Assembly (NCBI RefSeq): GCF_900100275.1
Contig: NZ_FNET01000014.1
Coordinates: forward strand, 1 to 64,000
Length of the DNA stretch: 64,000 nucleotides
Origin: Lentzea albidocapillata subsp. violacea
GTDB lineage: Bacteria; Actinomycetota; Actinomycetes; Mycobacteriales; Pseudonocardiaceae
Reading direction: 5' to 3'
Shown: positions 16,167 to 24,038 of the stretch, one piece after another
Position numbering within the stretch: position 1 is the first letter of the stretch
How the letters are laid out: the number at the start of each line of letters is the position of its first letter
Notes under the pieces: model-generated
The model's input: only the letters and a program-made list of their open reading frames with translations
Database searches by the model: none
What the model was told of the DNA's origin: nothing
Position numbers and translations under genes: made by a program

Positions 16167-16640
16167 ATGTCGGGAAGTCCGGCTGAACCAGCCATCCGGG
16201 CCGGGGCCCCCTGGTTCGGCTACGCCGCGGCCGCGTGGGCTTTCGCCTTCGCGCTCATCCATGTCTACTGGGCGTTCGGCGGCGGGTTCGGTCTGCCCGA
16301 CGGGTTCTCCGTGCCGGACAACACCGCTCTGCTGATCATCGACATCGTCGCGGTGCCGCTCTGTGTGGGCGGTGGACTGCTCGGCCTCGCGCTCGTACGG
16401 CCGTGGGGCGGCCGCTTCCCGCGCAGGCTGCTGCTCGCGGCCGCGTGGTCGATGTCCGCGCTGTGCCTGATCCACTCGGTGCCCACCGTCATCTCGGCGG
16501 GAATCGTGCTGGCACGGGGCACTCGGCACACGCTGTCGTTGCCCGAACAGTTCAGCTACTTCGGCTACGAGCCTTACTGGTTCCTCGGCGGGCTGCTTGC
16601 AGGCCTCGCCGCCTTGGTCTACCAGCGTGCGACGCGCTGA
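16167..16640 (+). CDS. DUF3995 membrane protein
   Basis: 157-aa integral membrane protein with four predicted helices (about 17-40, 52-77, 88-112 and 135-153). The first carries the family's AFALIHVYWAFGGGFGLP. A strong AGGAGG (16155-16160) precedes the ATG. The DUF3995 family has no established role. It lies between a frameshifted gene and a pseudogene, but is itself intact. Confidence 0.8.
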   Translation: MSGSPAEPAIRAGAPWFGYAAAAWAFAFALIHVYWAFGGGFGLPDGFSVPDNTALLIIDIVAVPLCVGGGLLGLALVRPWGGRFPRRLLLAAAWSMSALCLIHSVPTVISAGIVLARGTRHTLSLPEQFSYFGYEPYWFLGGLLAGLAALVYQRATR

Positions 16641-16649
16641 AGTTACTTT

Positions 16650-17185
16650 GTGTCCGATCCTCCGCGGCGTCGATCTCGGCTCCGTACAACCTGAGCAGGT
16701 CGTGCATCCGGTACTGACCCGACCGGTACCGCCCCGGCCCAGCGGGCGTCGATCGAGTCGCCGTCGAAGTGGCTCATGGCGTTGAACAATCGCGCCGCGC
16801 GGCGGCCCAGGTCGTCCGAGCGGTTCGCGATTACGGCGTGGTGGCGGCGCAACGATTCACGCACCACCTGCCCCTCCATCCTCAGCGCGTCGAGCCGGTG
16901 GAGGGGGCCAGCAGGCGTTTCAACAACGGGCCGCACGCCCACTGGGGCTGGTTCGCGATCAACCTGCCCGCGATGTGGAGCTGCGAGAGGCAGTCCGCCG
17001 CACGCCTGTGCGACTGCCGCCGCGCAGGATTCTTCGTGCTGCGCACCGGAAGTGGTTCTCAGCAGATCGACCGATGCCGCCGACAACATTCCGAGTCGGA
17101 TGCTGAGGTCGGGATGCGGATGCCTGATGCCTCTTCGTCCTGTCGTCAGTACCGGCACGTTCCGTTTGGTACCGCGCAAGGTCAC
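16650..17185 (-). pseudogene. Decayed SARP/AfsR-type NB-ARC regulator fragment
   Basis: Pieces of an AfsR/SARP signalling ATPase can be read on the minus strand, but in different frames. One gives LSIRLGMLSAASVDLLR and CAAAVAQACGGLPLA (end of the NB-ARC module); another continues with LHIAGRLIANQPQW; the first frame resumes with LRRHHAVIANRSDDLGRR and ARLFNAMSHFDGDSIDAR; and YRMHDLLRLYGAEIDAAE appears in yet another. At least three frame changes are needed, and the N-terminal DNA-binding half is absent. So this is a degraded internal fragment of a pathway-specific activator of secondary metabolism, not a working gene. Confidence 0.75.
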
Positions 17186-17297
17186 CTCATACCGGGTGAT
17201 GCCGGACCGTTCGGCAATTGAAGATCATCCGCGTCCCGGGCTCGCAAACCATGATCCACAGCGATGAAACGGAGAATGACGATTAGCACGGAAAAGC

Positions 17298-17335
17298 AGA
17301 GAAGCAGGTCGAGACGAATCTCGACCTGCTTCTCT
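17298..17335 (-). terminator. Terminator of tRNA-Lys copy A
   Basis: Perfect 17-bp stem (17298-17314 with 17319-17335), UUCG loop on the minus strand, followed in the reading direction by GCTTTTCC, so a near-classical intrinsic terminator just 5 bases after the tRNA 3' end. Confidence 0.85.
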
Positions 17336-17339
17336 GGAG

Positions 17340-17413
17340 TACGCCGCCAGGGACTCGAACCCCGGACCCGCTGATTAAGAGTCAGCTGCTCTAACCAACT
17401 GAGCTAGCGGCGC
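17340..17413 (-). tRNA. tRNA-Lys (anticodon CTT), copy A
   Basis: 74-nt cloverleaf: acceptor GCGCCGC pairs with GCGGCGT (one G-U at the end), D-arm GCTC/GAGC, anticodon stem GCTGA/TCAGC with CTT at plus positions 17377-17379 (complement), T-arm with GGTTCGAGTCC. No encoded CCA. Identical to the copy at 25320-25393. Confidence 0.95.
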
Positions 17414-17490
17414 TTGTTTGTGTGCCGGAGGCTTGCTCGTTCCGACGTCAAGAACGTTAGCACAGGGGTTCCAACGCGTTTTCACGCGGG

Positions 17491-18102
17491 TCACCCGTTC
17501 GCCTTCTCGAACCCCGTGTGGAGGAGCCACTGGGCTGCCGCGTAGGTCGGCATGACCCCTGCCGAGGCGACTCGTGCGGCGCGTTCGCCGAGTACGAAGC
17601 GGCTCGCTCCGAGCAGTGCGTCCGACACCGCGAACAGGGCCGCACCAACGAGAACTCGTCGCGCGCCGGCGCCGCGGGCCGTCGACGCGGCGGCGACCAT
17701 CGTGCCGAGCGTCAGGGCGTAGAGGCCTACCGGCTTGCCCAGCGGGCCTGCCGCGCGGGCGAACACGGCGGCTCCGGCGGCCGATGCCACGACGATGGGC
17801 ATTACCGCCTTGCGGGAGCCCGGTGAGGAGCGGCGGGCGAGGGCCGCGGTGTAGCCGACGTGGGCGACGAGGAAGCTGAAGAGTCCCGTGCGGAACGCCC
17901 GGTCCGAGTCGCCGAGCAGCGCCACGTCGCCTAGCCACGAGCCGGCGAGACCTACCGCCATGCCGGGGTCGCGGGGTGGGCTGGCCACGGCCAGGGCGGG
18001 CATCAGTGCGGTCTTCGTCACGGGGCGCACGGGCTTGGCGCCGCGCACGGCCGCCGCGATCGAGTCCGTGATCGCGGCGATGGCGTACGCCTGCTTCTTC
18101 AT
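17491..18102 (-). CDS. YhhN-family membrane protein (lysoplasmalogenase-like)
   Basis: 203-aa integral membrane protein with about seven to eight hydrophobic segments. Family marks are the early TKTALMPALAV, WLGDVALLGD in the second helix (the conserved acidic residue of YhhN/TMEM86), and VSDALLGASRFV near the end. Eukaryotic TMEM86B hydrolyses lysoplasmalogens; most bacterial members are uncharacterised. ATG 18102 gives a normal length. It is preceded on the same strand by an AraC-type regulator 25 bp away, so the two may be co-transcribed. Confidence 0.85.
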   Translation of the reverse strand: MKKQAYAIAAITDSIAAAVRGAKPVRPVTKTALMPALAVASPPRDPGMAVGLAGSWLGDVALLGDSDRAFRTGLFSFLVAHVGYTAALARRSSPGSRKAVMPIVVASAAGAAVFARAAGPLGKPVGLYALTLGTMVAAASTARGAGARRVLVGAALFAVSDALLGASRFVLGERAARVASAGVMPTYAAAQWLLHTGFEKANG

Positions 18103-18127
18103 TTGGCACCTCTCGCCGTCGAGGCGC

Positions 18128-18967
18128 TCAGACTAAGAGTTTCGGCTCAGGGTCACCGCCGTGTCGTCGATCACGAACGACTCGATCTGGCCCGAGGAGC
18201 CTGCGCAGCGCGGTCGGCGTGTGGCCGAGGTGGTCGCGCACCGTGCGGCACAGGTGTGCCTGGTCGGCGAACCCGAGGTCGGCGGCGAGCGCGGCGAGGC
18301 TGGGTTCGCCCTCCTCCAGACGGTCCAGCGCACGGGAGACGCGAACGCCGTTGCGGTAGCGGGTCAGCGACACCCCCAGCGTGCGGGTGAAGGCACGACT
18401 CAACCGGTACGGCGAGACGCCCAGGAGACCGGCGAGCGGGATCAGTCCCGAGGCGGCCGGGTGGTCGTCGCCGATCACGCCACGAGCCTTGGCCACCAAC
18501 GCCTCGTCGCCGCCACCGTCCGGAGCCGCAGTGGTGACGACCTGCTGGACGGCCTGTGCCACCAGGCCCACCAGCTCCTCGGTCCCGTCGTCACGCGCGG
18601 CCGCGAGAAGCCGCCGGTGGGCCAGGTCGAGCCGGCCGTCCACGTACAGCGACGACCCGGCGAACCTCGGTGTGTCGCCTGCCAAGGAACGCCACAGGTC
18701 GGATCGCACGCTGATCGACGTGCACGCGTCGCCGCCGGCGGGGTGGGAGAACTGCTCTTCCTCGCCGGGTAACCCGAGATAACCGATCGTGCGGTCCAAA
18801 TCGGTGCTCACACCACGGACGCGGCGGCGGAACCTGCCACCGCGCACGAGGACGAGCCGCATGTCCGCGCGCGGCTGCTCGGCCGACCAGCCGCGGTGGT
18901 CGTCGCGGCAGTCCACCGAGGACACGGTGAACTCCGGACGGGCCGCGAGAGCGTTGAAGGACAGCAC
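18128..18967 (-). CDS. AraC-family transcriptional regulator
   Basis: 279-aa protein with an N-terminal cupin-like ligand domain (about 1-150) and a C-terminal double helix-turn-helix: first helix pair around PLAGLLGVSPYRLSRAFTRT, then SLAALAADLGFADQAHLCRT followed by HLGHTPTALRRLLG, the family's recognisable second motif. Effector unknown. Same strand as, and 25 bp ahead of, the YhhN gene, which is its most likely target or operon partner. Confidence 0.85.
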   Translation of the reverse strand: MLSFNALAARPEFTVSSVDCRDDHRGWSAEQPRADMRLVLVRGGRFRRRVRGVSTDLDRTIGYLGLPGEEEQFSHPAGGDACTSISVRSDLWRSLAGDTPRFAGSSLYVDGRLDLAHRRLLAAARDDGTEELVGLVAQAVQQVVTTAAPDGGGDEALVAKARGVIGDDHPAASGLIPLAGLLGVSPYRLSRAFTRTLGVSLTRYRNGVRVSRALDRLEEGEPSLAALAADLGFADQAHLCRTVRDHLGHTPTALRRLLGPDRVVRDRRHGGDPEPKLLV

Positions 18968-19075
18968 TCACTCAGGTTAGAGGCGGGGTCTGACAATTTT
19001 CGGCGCAAGGATGTTCAAGACCCGGGAGGCGGTCGCGGCGCAGGCTGGTGCGCACCAACCCAGAAGGAGCGGAAC

Positions 19076-19429
19076 ATGCCCGCACTCGCGCAGCTCACCA
19101 CGATCGTCCTCGACTGCGCCGATCCCGGCCCGCTGGCCGAGTTCTACCGCGCGGTCACGGGGTGGAAGGTCACCTCCGGCGACGACGATTCCGCCTACCT
19201 CGGCGAGGATGGCGTCCAGCTCGCGCTCGTCCGCGTGCCGGACTACCGGCCGCCCGCGTGGCCCGGTTCGGACAAGCAGGCACACCTCGACTTCCACGTC
19301 GAGGACGTCGCGCTCGCCGTCAAGCAGTTGCTGGAACTCGGTGCTACGAAACCGGATTTCCAGCCGGGCGAGGGGCAGTGGACCGTCCTGGCCGACCCGC
19401 AGGGTCACCTGCTCTGCCTGTCCGAGTGA
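19076..19429 (+). CDS. VOC-superfamily (glyoxalase/bleomycin resistance-like) protein
   Basis: 117-aa single-unit VOC protein, two beta-alpha-beta-beta-beta modules: IVLDCADPGPLAEFYRAVTG in the first, and the second from LDFHVEDVALAVKQLLELGA to WTVLADPQGHLLCL. Usually a dimer holding a metal or sequestering a ligand. Start ATG 19076 has AAGGAG seven bases upstream. Its last 86 bp overlap the 3' end of the convergent monooxygenase gene. Confidence 0.85.
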   Translation: MPALAQLTTIVLDCADPGPLAEFYRAVTGWKVTSGDDDSAYLGEDGVQLALVRVPDYRPPAWPGSDKQAHLDFHVEDVALAVKQLLELGATKPDFQPGEGQWTVLADPQGHLLCLSE

Positions 19430-20906
19430 CGCGGATCGGCGAGAAGTCGTAGTCCGACAACGGAAAGCTGTTCGCGGCACGGTGTGCGCTCATCGTCGAG
19501 GTCGGCCGCAGCAACGTGGCTTCACCGTGCTGGTTGAAGTAGTAGCTGCGCGCGGTGGCGCATTGACCGAGCGAGAACACCGTGTTCTGCACGACCTTGG
19601 CGCGCATCCGGTCGAGGAACTCGTCGTTGGCCCGCCGCGTGACCTCGAAGACCGACGAACCACGTGAGCGCATCGCCGTGAACAGCCGCCGCATGTGGGT
19701 CATCTGGCACTCGATCGTCGTGAAGTACGACAACCCGCTGTAGGAGTACGGACTGTTGAGCGACAGGTAGTTCGGGAACCCCGGCACCGTCACGCCCTCG
19801 TAGGCCTGGAACCGGTTCTCCCGCCACCACGCGCCCAGGTCCCTGCCCTCACGGCCGATCACCTCGAACGCCGGGAAGTTGGTGTCCCACAGGTCGAACC
19901 CCGTTGCCAGCACGAGAACGTCGACCTCGGCCCTGCCCTCCGCCGTGACGATTCCGGACGCGTCGACCCGCTCGATCGCCGACGTCTCGAGTCGCACGTG
20001 CGGCCGGGTGAACGTGCGGAAGTAGTCGTTGGAGAAGGTGGGCCGCTTGCAGCCGAACGAGTAGTCCGGTGTGAGCCTGCGCCGCAGTTCCGGATCGCGG
20101 ACCTGCCGGCGCAGGTGCAGGCGGCACCACCGCTCGGCCAGCCGGTTCACCACCCGCAACTGCTTGTACCGCACCACTCCCGAGATCATCATCAGTTCGA
20201 GGACCGCACTGCCCAGCCATCGCACGGCCCGCTGCGCGAACGGCAGCCGTGCGAACAACGTCCTGACGGCAGGGGGGATCGGGTAGTCCGGCTTCGGGCT
20301 GACCCAGATCGGCGTGCGCTGGTAGACGGTCAGCGCGGAGGCCTGCCGGGCCAGTTCGGGAATCAGCTGCACGGCGGTGGCGCCCGTGCCGATGACCGCC
20401 ACCCTCTTGCCGGCCAGGTGACAGGGCTCCCAGGCGGCGGTGTGGACCACCTCGCCCTGGAACGACTCGATGCCCGCGATGTCCGGCGTCTTCGGCATCG
20501 ACAGGAACCCGGTGGCGGTCACGAGGTACCGCGCGGTGAAGGTCTCCTCGCCGGCGACGACCTCCCAGTGATCATCCCGCCAGCGAGCGCCGTTCACCGT
20601 CACGCCGAAGCGCATCAACGGCCGCAGCCCGTACTTCACCGCCACGTGCTCGGCGTACCGCTTGAGCTCGGCACCCGGCGCGAACAGCCGTGACCAGTGC
20701 GGATTCGGCTCGAACGAGTACGAGTACGTCGAGGACGGGATGTCGACGGCGAGCCCCGGATAGCGGTTCACGTGCCAGGTGCCGCCGAGGTCGTCCTCCC
20801 GTTCCAGGATCAGCAGGTCGTGCAGCCCGAGCCGCTTGAGTTCGATCGCCGCGCCCATGCCGCCGAATCCGGCACCGACCACGACCGCGTCGTACTGCGG
20901 AGCCAT
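19344..20906 (-). CDS. Flavin-containing monooxygenase, Baeyer-Villiger type
   Basis: 520-aa FAD/NADPH oxygenase that inserts oxygen into ketones or oxidises heteroatoms. FAD-binding motif VVVGAGFGGMGAA (8-20), the Baeyer-Villiger fingerprint F149-x-G-x3-H155-x3-W159 (FQGEVVHTAAW) and the NADPH motif VIGTGATAVQ (171-180). The family core ends near residue 490; the last 30 residues are a Pro/Arg-rich tail read antisense to the VOC gene, so the natural stop may have been lost. Divergent from a TetR gene, with a tandem 19-bp repeat between them. Confidence 0.88.
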   Translation of the reverse strand: MAPQYDAVVVGAGFGGMGAAIELKRLGLHDLLILEREDDLGGTWHVNRYPGLAVDIPSSTYSYSFEPNPHWSRLFAPGAELKRYAEHVAVKYGLRPLMRFGVTVNGARWRDDHWEVVAGEETFTARYLVTATGFLSMPKTPDIAGIESFQGEVVHTAAWEPCHLAGKRVAVIGTGATAVQLIPELARQASALTVYQRTPIWVSPKPDYPIPPAVRTLFARLPFAQRAVRWLGSAVLELMMISGVVRYKQLRVVNRLAERWCRLHLRRQVRDPELRRRLTPDYSFGCKRPTFSNDYFRTFTRPHVRLETSAIERVDASGIVTAEGRAEVDVLVLATGFDLWDTNFPAFEVIGREGRDLGAWWRENRFQAYEGVTVPGFPNYLSLNSPYSYSGLSYFTTIECQMTHMRRLFTAMRSRGSSVFEVTRRANDEFLDRMRAKVVQNTVFSLGQCATARSYYFNQHGEATLLRPTSTMSAHRAANSFPLSDYDFSPIRVTRTGRAGDPAGRPGRSTAPRPAGNPVS

Positions 20907-20927
20907 TCCCGACCTCCTGCGCTGAGC

Positions 20928-20965
20928 GGAACCGAATGTCAGTTTCGGAACCGTATGTCAGTTTC
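20928..20965. promoter_or_regulatory. Tandem 19-bp repeat, probable TetR operator
   Basis: GGAACCGAATGTCAGTTTC (20928-20946) is followed without a gap by the same 19 bases with a single change (A to T) at 20947-20965. It sits in the 99-bp space between the divergent monooxygenase and TetR genes. Two helical turns of spacing suit cooperative binding of two regulator dimers. Confidence 0.65.
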
Positions 20966-21005
20966 GCGGGTGATCGCAAGACTCCGCTGGTCATAGACTT
21001 GAGCC

Positions 21006-21632
21006 ATGACGTCCAGTGCCGAACCCGTCAGCCGTGCGGAGCGCAAGAAGCAGGAGCTGCGCCGGGAGATCATCGACGCGGCCTTCGACTGCTTCGCCGA
21101 ACGCGGCTACCACGCCACCGGGATCGCCGACGTGGCCACGCGGCTCGGCATCGGGCACGGCACGTTCTACCGCTACTTCCAGAACAAGCGGGACATCGTC
21201 GACCACGTCGTCGACGACCTGGTCGGCCGCATCACCGGGGCCCTCACGGCGGAGAACGCCCCGGACGCGGTGTCGACGCTCGCCGAGTACCGCGAGCAGT
21301 CCGCACGCATCGGCGAGGCGCTCGGCCGGATCTTCGGCGAGGACCCGCGCGTGCCGCGGCTGCTGCTGTTCGAGGCCCCCGGCATCGACCGGGCCATGGC
21401 CGAACGGATCCTCGACCTGTTCGACCTGGCCGCCGCGCTGACGTCCGCCTATCTCTCACACGGCGTCGAGCTGGGCTACCTGCGCTCCGACCTCGACGTC
21501 GGCAACACCGCCAGGGCCATCAACGGCATGATCCTCGGCACCGCGATCTCCTCACTGCGCACGCCGGAAGCCCAGGCCGCGCAGAGCGAAGCGCTGCGGC
21601 GCGTCATGTACGACGGAATCGCCGCCCGTTAG
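21006..21632 (+). CDS. TetR-family transcriptional regulator
   Basis: 208-aa repressor. N-terminal three-helix DNA-binding domain (about 15-62): REIIDAAFDCFAERGYHATG, then IADVATRLGIGHGTFYRYFQ with the family's FYRYF-x-x-K ending. The helical C-terminal domain (65-205) is the ligand pocket. Divergent from the monooxygenase and next to tandem operator-like repeats, so it very likely represses the monooxygenase until the substrate appears. Its last 4 bp overlap the end of the convergent M20 hydrolase gene. Confidence 0.9.
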   Translation: MTSSAEPVSRAERKKQELRREIIDAAFDCFAERGYHATGIADVATRLGIGHGTFYRYFQNKRDIVDHVVDDLVGRITGALTAENAPDAVSTLAEYREQSARIGEALGRIFGEDPRVPRLLLFEAPGIDRAMAERILDLFDLAAALTSAYLSHGVELGYLRSDLDVGNTARAINGMILGTAISSLRTPEAQAAQSEALRRVMYDGIAAR

Positions 21633-22819
21633 CCGAGCCACGTCCGCGCGGCCACGACCAGCGCGTCGACCCCGGTGGTCAGCGTCGGCTCGACGTCCGG
21701 CGCGTACTCGGGGGAGTGGTTCATCGCGACGGGCTGACCGGGTTCGCGGGTGCTGAAATCGGTGCCGCCGAGGAACCAGAACACGGTCGGCACGCCTGCG
21801 GCCGTGCCGAACACGCCGACGTCCTCGCTGGCGTTGACGACCGCGCCGGGGATCAGGTTGCTTTTGCCGAAGTGCTCGGCGAACGCGGCCATCGTCCTCG
21901 TGGTCGCGTCCGGGTCGGACACGAGCACCGGAGTGCCGTCGTACCAGTCGAACTCGGGTTCGCGCGGTGCCCCGGACGCGGCGGCCTCGGCGCGCACGAT
22001 CCGTTCGACGGCGGTCCGGACGATGCCGCGGATGTGCTCGTTGAACGTCCGGATGTTGACGCCGATCTCGGCTGTCTCCGGGATGACGTTCTCCTTCGTG
22101 CCCGCCTGCAGCCGCCCGACCGTGACGACGGCACGTTCGGACGGCGCGACCTCGCGCGCGACGATGCCCTGCAGGCGCACGACGGTATGCGCGGCCATCA
22201 GCACCGGATCGATCGCGGTCTCCGGCGCCGAACCGTGGCCGCCGCGCCCGAACAACGTGACGCGGACCGAGTCGGAGGCCGCCATCAGCGGACCGCTGCC
22301 GTACGCGATCATCCCGGCGGGCAACGGGCTGACGTGTTGCGCCAGCACGACCTCCGGCTTGCCGAACCGGTCGAACAGGCCGTCCTCGACCATGTTCCGC
22401 GCGCCACGGCCCAGCTCTTCCGCCGGCTGGAACACCACGAGCAGCGTCCCCGACCACTCCTCGCGCGTCTGCGACAAGCGTTCGGCCGCCCCGATCAGGC
22501 ACGTGGCGTGCATGTCGTGCCCGCACGCATGCGCCACCGGCACGTCCTCACCGTCCGAATTGGTCGCACGGGCCGTTGAGGCGTAAGGCAATCCCGTCGT
22601 CTCCTGCACGGGCAGCGCGTCGATGTCCGCCCGGAGCATCACGACCGGGCCGTCGCCGTTGCGCAGCACGCCCACCACACCCGTGCCGCCGACCTCGGTG
22701 GTGACGTCGTAGCCCAACGGCCGCAACGCATCCGCGAGCACGCCGGCCGTGCGGAACTCCTGCAGCGACAGTTCGGGGTGCTCGTGCAGATCGCGGTAGA
22801 GCGCGTGCAGGTCGGGCAC
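21629..22819 (-). CDS. M20-family amidohydrolase (N-acyl amino acid hydrolase type)
   Basis: 396-aa zinc/manganese aminoacylase-like enzyme. Metal ligands are visible in HACGHDMHA (Cys99, His101, His104) and PAEELGRGA (the Glu pair), with a further His in AQHVSP and a C-terminal NHSPEY. The dimerisation domain lies between about 175 and 290. These enzymes cleave N-acyl amino acids, hippurate or indole-acetyl conjugates; exact substrate not predictable. ATG 22819 starts the canonical LHEHPELSLQEF region at the usual place. Stands alone, convergent with the TetR gene. Confidence 0.9.
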   Translation of the reverse strand: MPDLHALYRDLHEHPELSLQEFRTAGVLADALRPLGYDVTTEVGGTGVVGVLRNGDGPVVMLRADIDALPVQETTGLPYASTARATNSDGEDVPVAHACGHDMHATCLIGAAERLSQTREEWSGTLLVVFQPAEELGRGARNMVEDGLFDRFGKPEVVLAQHVSPLPAGMIAYGSGPLMAASDSVRVTLFGRGGHGSAPETAIDPVLMAAHTVVRLQGIVAREVAPSERAVVTVGRLQAGTKENVIPETAEIGVNIRTFNEHIRGIVRTAVERIVRAEAAASGAPREPEFDWYDGTPVLVSDPDATTRTMAAFAEHFGKSNLIPGAVVNASEDVGVFGTAAGVPTVFWFLGGTDFSTREPGQPVAMNHSPEYAPDVEPTLTTGVDALVVAARTWLG

Positions 22820-22870
22820 TGTGTCTCCCTCAGTCCTGGCCGGGCTTGAGGCGATCCGGCAGGACTCACC

Positions 22871-23812
22871 CTAGGACCAGTCCCAGCCGATGCCGAGCAC
22901 GCCCGGCTGGACGTCCTTCGCCGCCATGTGCAGCACCCGGCCCGGCGAGAGCGCGAGTTCGTCTCCCCGCACCAGCGCCGCGTCCACGCCGACCTGCGCG
23001 AGGGTGTAGCAGCCGACCGGGAGGCGGGGCTCGGTGAACTGCACGCTCATCACGTACGCGCCCACGGGATAGCGGAACGCTCGCCGGTAGTCGTTGGCCA
23101 CCGCGTCTGTCTCCGCGATGGTGAAGCGGTACTCCAGCAGGTGGGTCTGGCCCGCGCGCAAGGTGTGGTCGAACAGCAGTTCCGCGGCGATCACCGGAGC
23201 TCCGGGGTGCCTGCGCACGCGTCCCAGCCGGCAGTTGCGCACGGCCTCCGCGCCCAGCGCCTCCGGTGGCGTGCCGTCGTCGGCGCAGTACACGGCCAGG
23301 TAGCGGTCGGGGTGACCGGCGACCGCGCGCAGCACCTGTCTGGTGTGGACCGAGCGGAGCGCGCCGTGCCGGTCCACTGTGGCCGCGTCGTCCTGCGACC
23401 ACAGGCGCAGGTCGCTGTCGGACGGACCGACCAGCGCCTCCACGATCTCCGCCAGCGACTGCGCGGGTTCCAGCATCCGTCCATAACGCCGGGGCTGGCG
23501 CTGCTCCGTCACCCACCTGCCACGCGGGCGCGGCGGCCCGAGCAGGGCTTCCAGCGAGTGCCGCGGCAGGCCGAGGATGGTCTCGATGGCCTGGACCGCG
23601 CGCAGCGAGTCGGCGCGTTCGGGACGGCTGCGGCCCAGCCGCCAGTAGCTCAGCGTGGACAGGCTGACGTGGATGCCCCGGCGATCCAGGCGGTCGCGCA
23701 GGCGTTCCAGCGTGAGGCCGCTGCGCTCGATGGCGGCGCGCAACGCGGCGTGGAACGGACCGGCGTGCAACAGCACCTCGACCTCATGGCCGACGTCGGG
23801 CGGAACGGCCAC
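22871..23812 (-). CDS. XRE-type helix-turn-helix regulator with C-terminal sensory region
   Basis: 313-aa protein. Residues 20-85 form a Cro/C1-like domain (LRAAIERSGLTLERLRDRLD ... VSLSTLSYWRLGRSRPER). The remaining 220 residues are mostly beta-strand (for example YLAVYCADDG, LEYRFTIAET, VGAYVMSVQFT) and resemble no enzyme I know. No signal or membrane segment. Orphan gene; the next gene upstream (M23 peptidase) is divergent and could be its target. Confidence 0.75.
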   Translation of the reverse strand: MAVPPDVGHEVEVLLHAGPFHAALRAAIERSGLTLERLRDRLDRRGIHVSLSTLSYWRLGRSRPERADSLRAVQAIETILGLPRHSLEALLGPPRPRGRWVTEQRQPRRYGRMLEPAQSLAEIVEALVGPSDSDLRLWSQDDAATVDRHGALRSVHTRQVLRAVAGHPDRYLAVYCADDGTPPEALGAEAVRNCRLGRVRRHPGAPVIAAELLFDHTLRAGQTHLLEYRFTIAETDAVANDYRRAFRYPVGAYVMSVQFTEPRLPVGCYTLAQVGVDAALVRGDELALSPGRVLHMAAKDVQPGVLGIGWDWS

Positions 23813-24038
23813 CGGCCACCCCCTCCACTGTGGAAGAAACAGTTTAGAAGGCCGCCCAAGCCCGAAATGACCGACGAAGGTGGGTATCCCTTCACAGTAT
23901 TGAAGGCGCGTTCCACAGTTGTGGACGTCCGCCGGAGGTGACCTTGACCGCGTCGGACCACCGGTATGTCATCGGCCCGGCGGCCCCTGCAAGAGCCGCC
24001 GAATCCCTGCACTGTGCCGATTTCCCCCTGGAGGGCAC
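23813..24038 (+). promoter_or_regulatory. Divergent control region and leader of the M23 peptidase
   Basis: No gene. It holds a CCACTGTGG word (23825-23833), a dyad around TTCCACAGTTGTGGA (23910-23924), and a leader hairpin GGCGGC/GCCGCC with a 10-base loop within about 23980-24001. The leader segment AAGAGCCGCCGAATCC might be part of a structured RNA, and cell-wall hydrolase genes in actinobacteria often carry c-di-AMP riboswitches, but I cannot assemble the full consensus. Confidence 0.3.

Larger units (their letters stand above)
17268..17466. repeat. tRNA-Lys cassette, copy A (about 197 bp, repeated at 25250-25446)
   Basis: From the AAACGGAGAATGACGA at 17268 to the GTTAGCACAG near 17465 the sequence is almost identical to 25250-25446: terminator hairpin, tRNA gene and upstream promoter region. 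The few differences are a 2-base indel before the hairpin, one stem base, one extra T, and GTCAAG versus GTGAAG in the upstream part. Beyond these limits the flanks are unrelated, which marks a cassette-sized duplication. Confidence 0.8.

Noticed and set aside
20936..22579. 547-codon plus-strand frame
   Set aside because: Out-of-frame shadow of the TetR gene and antisense to the M20 gene, with GC-driven Arg/Asp composition.
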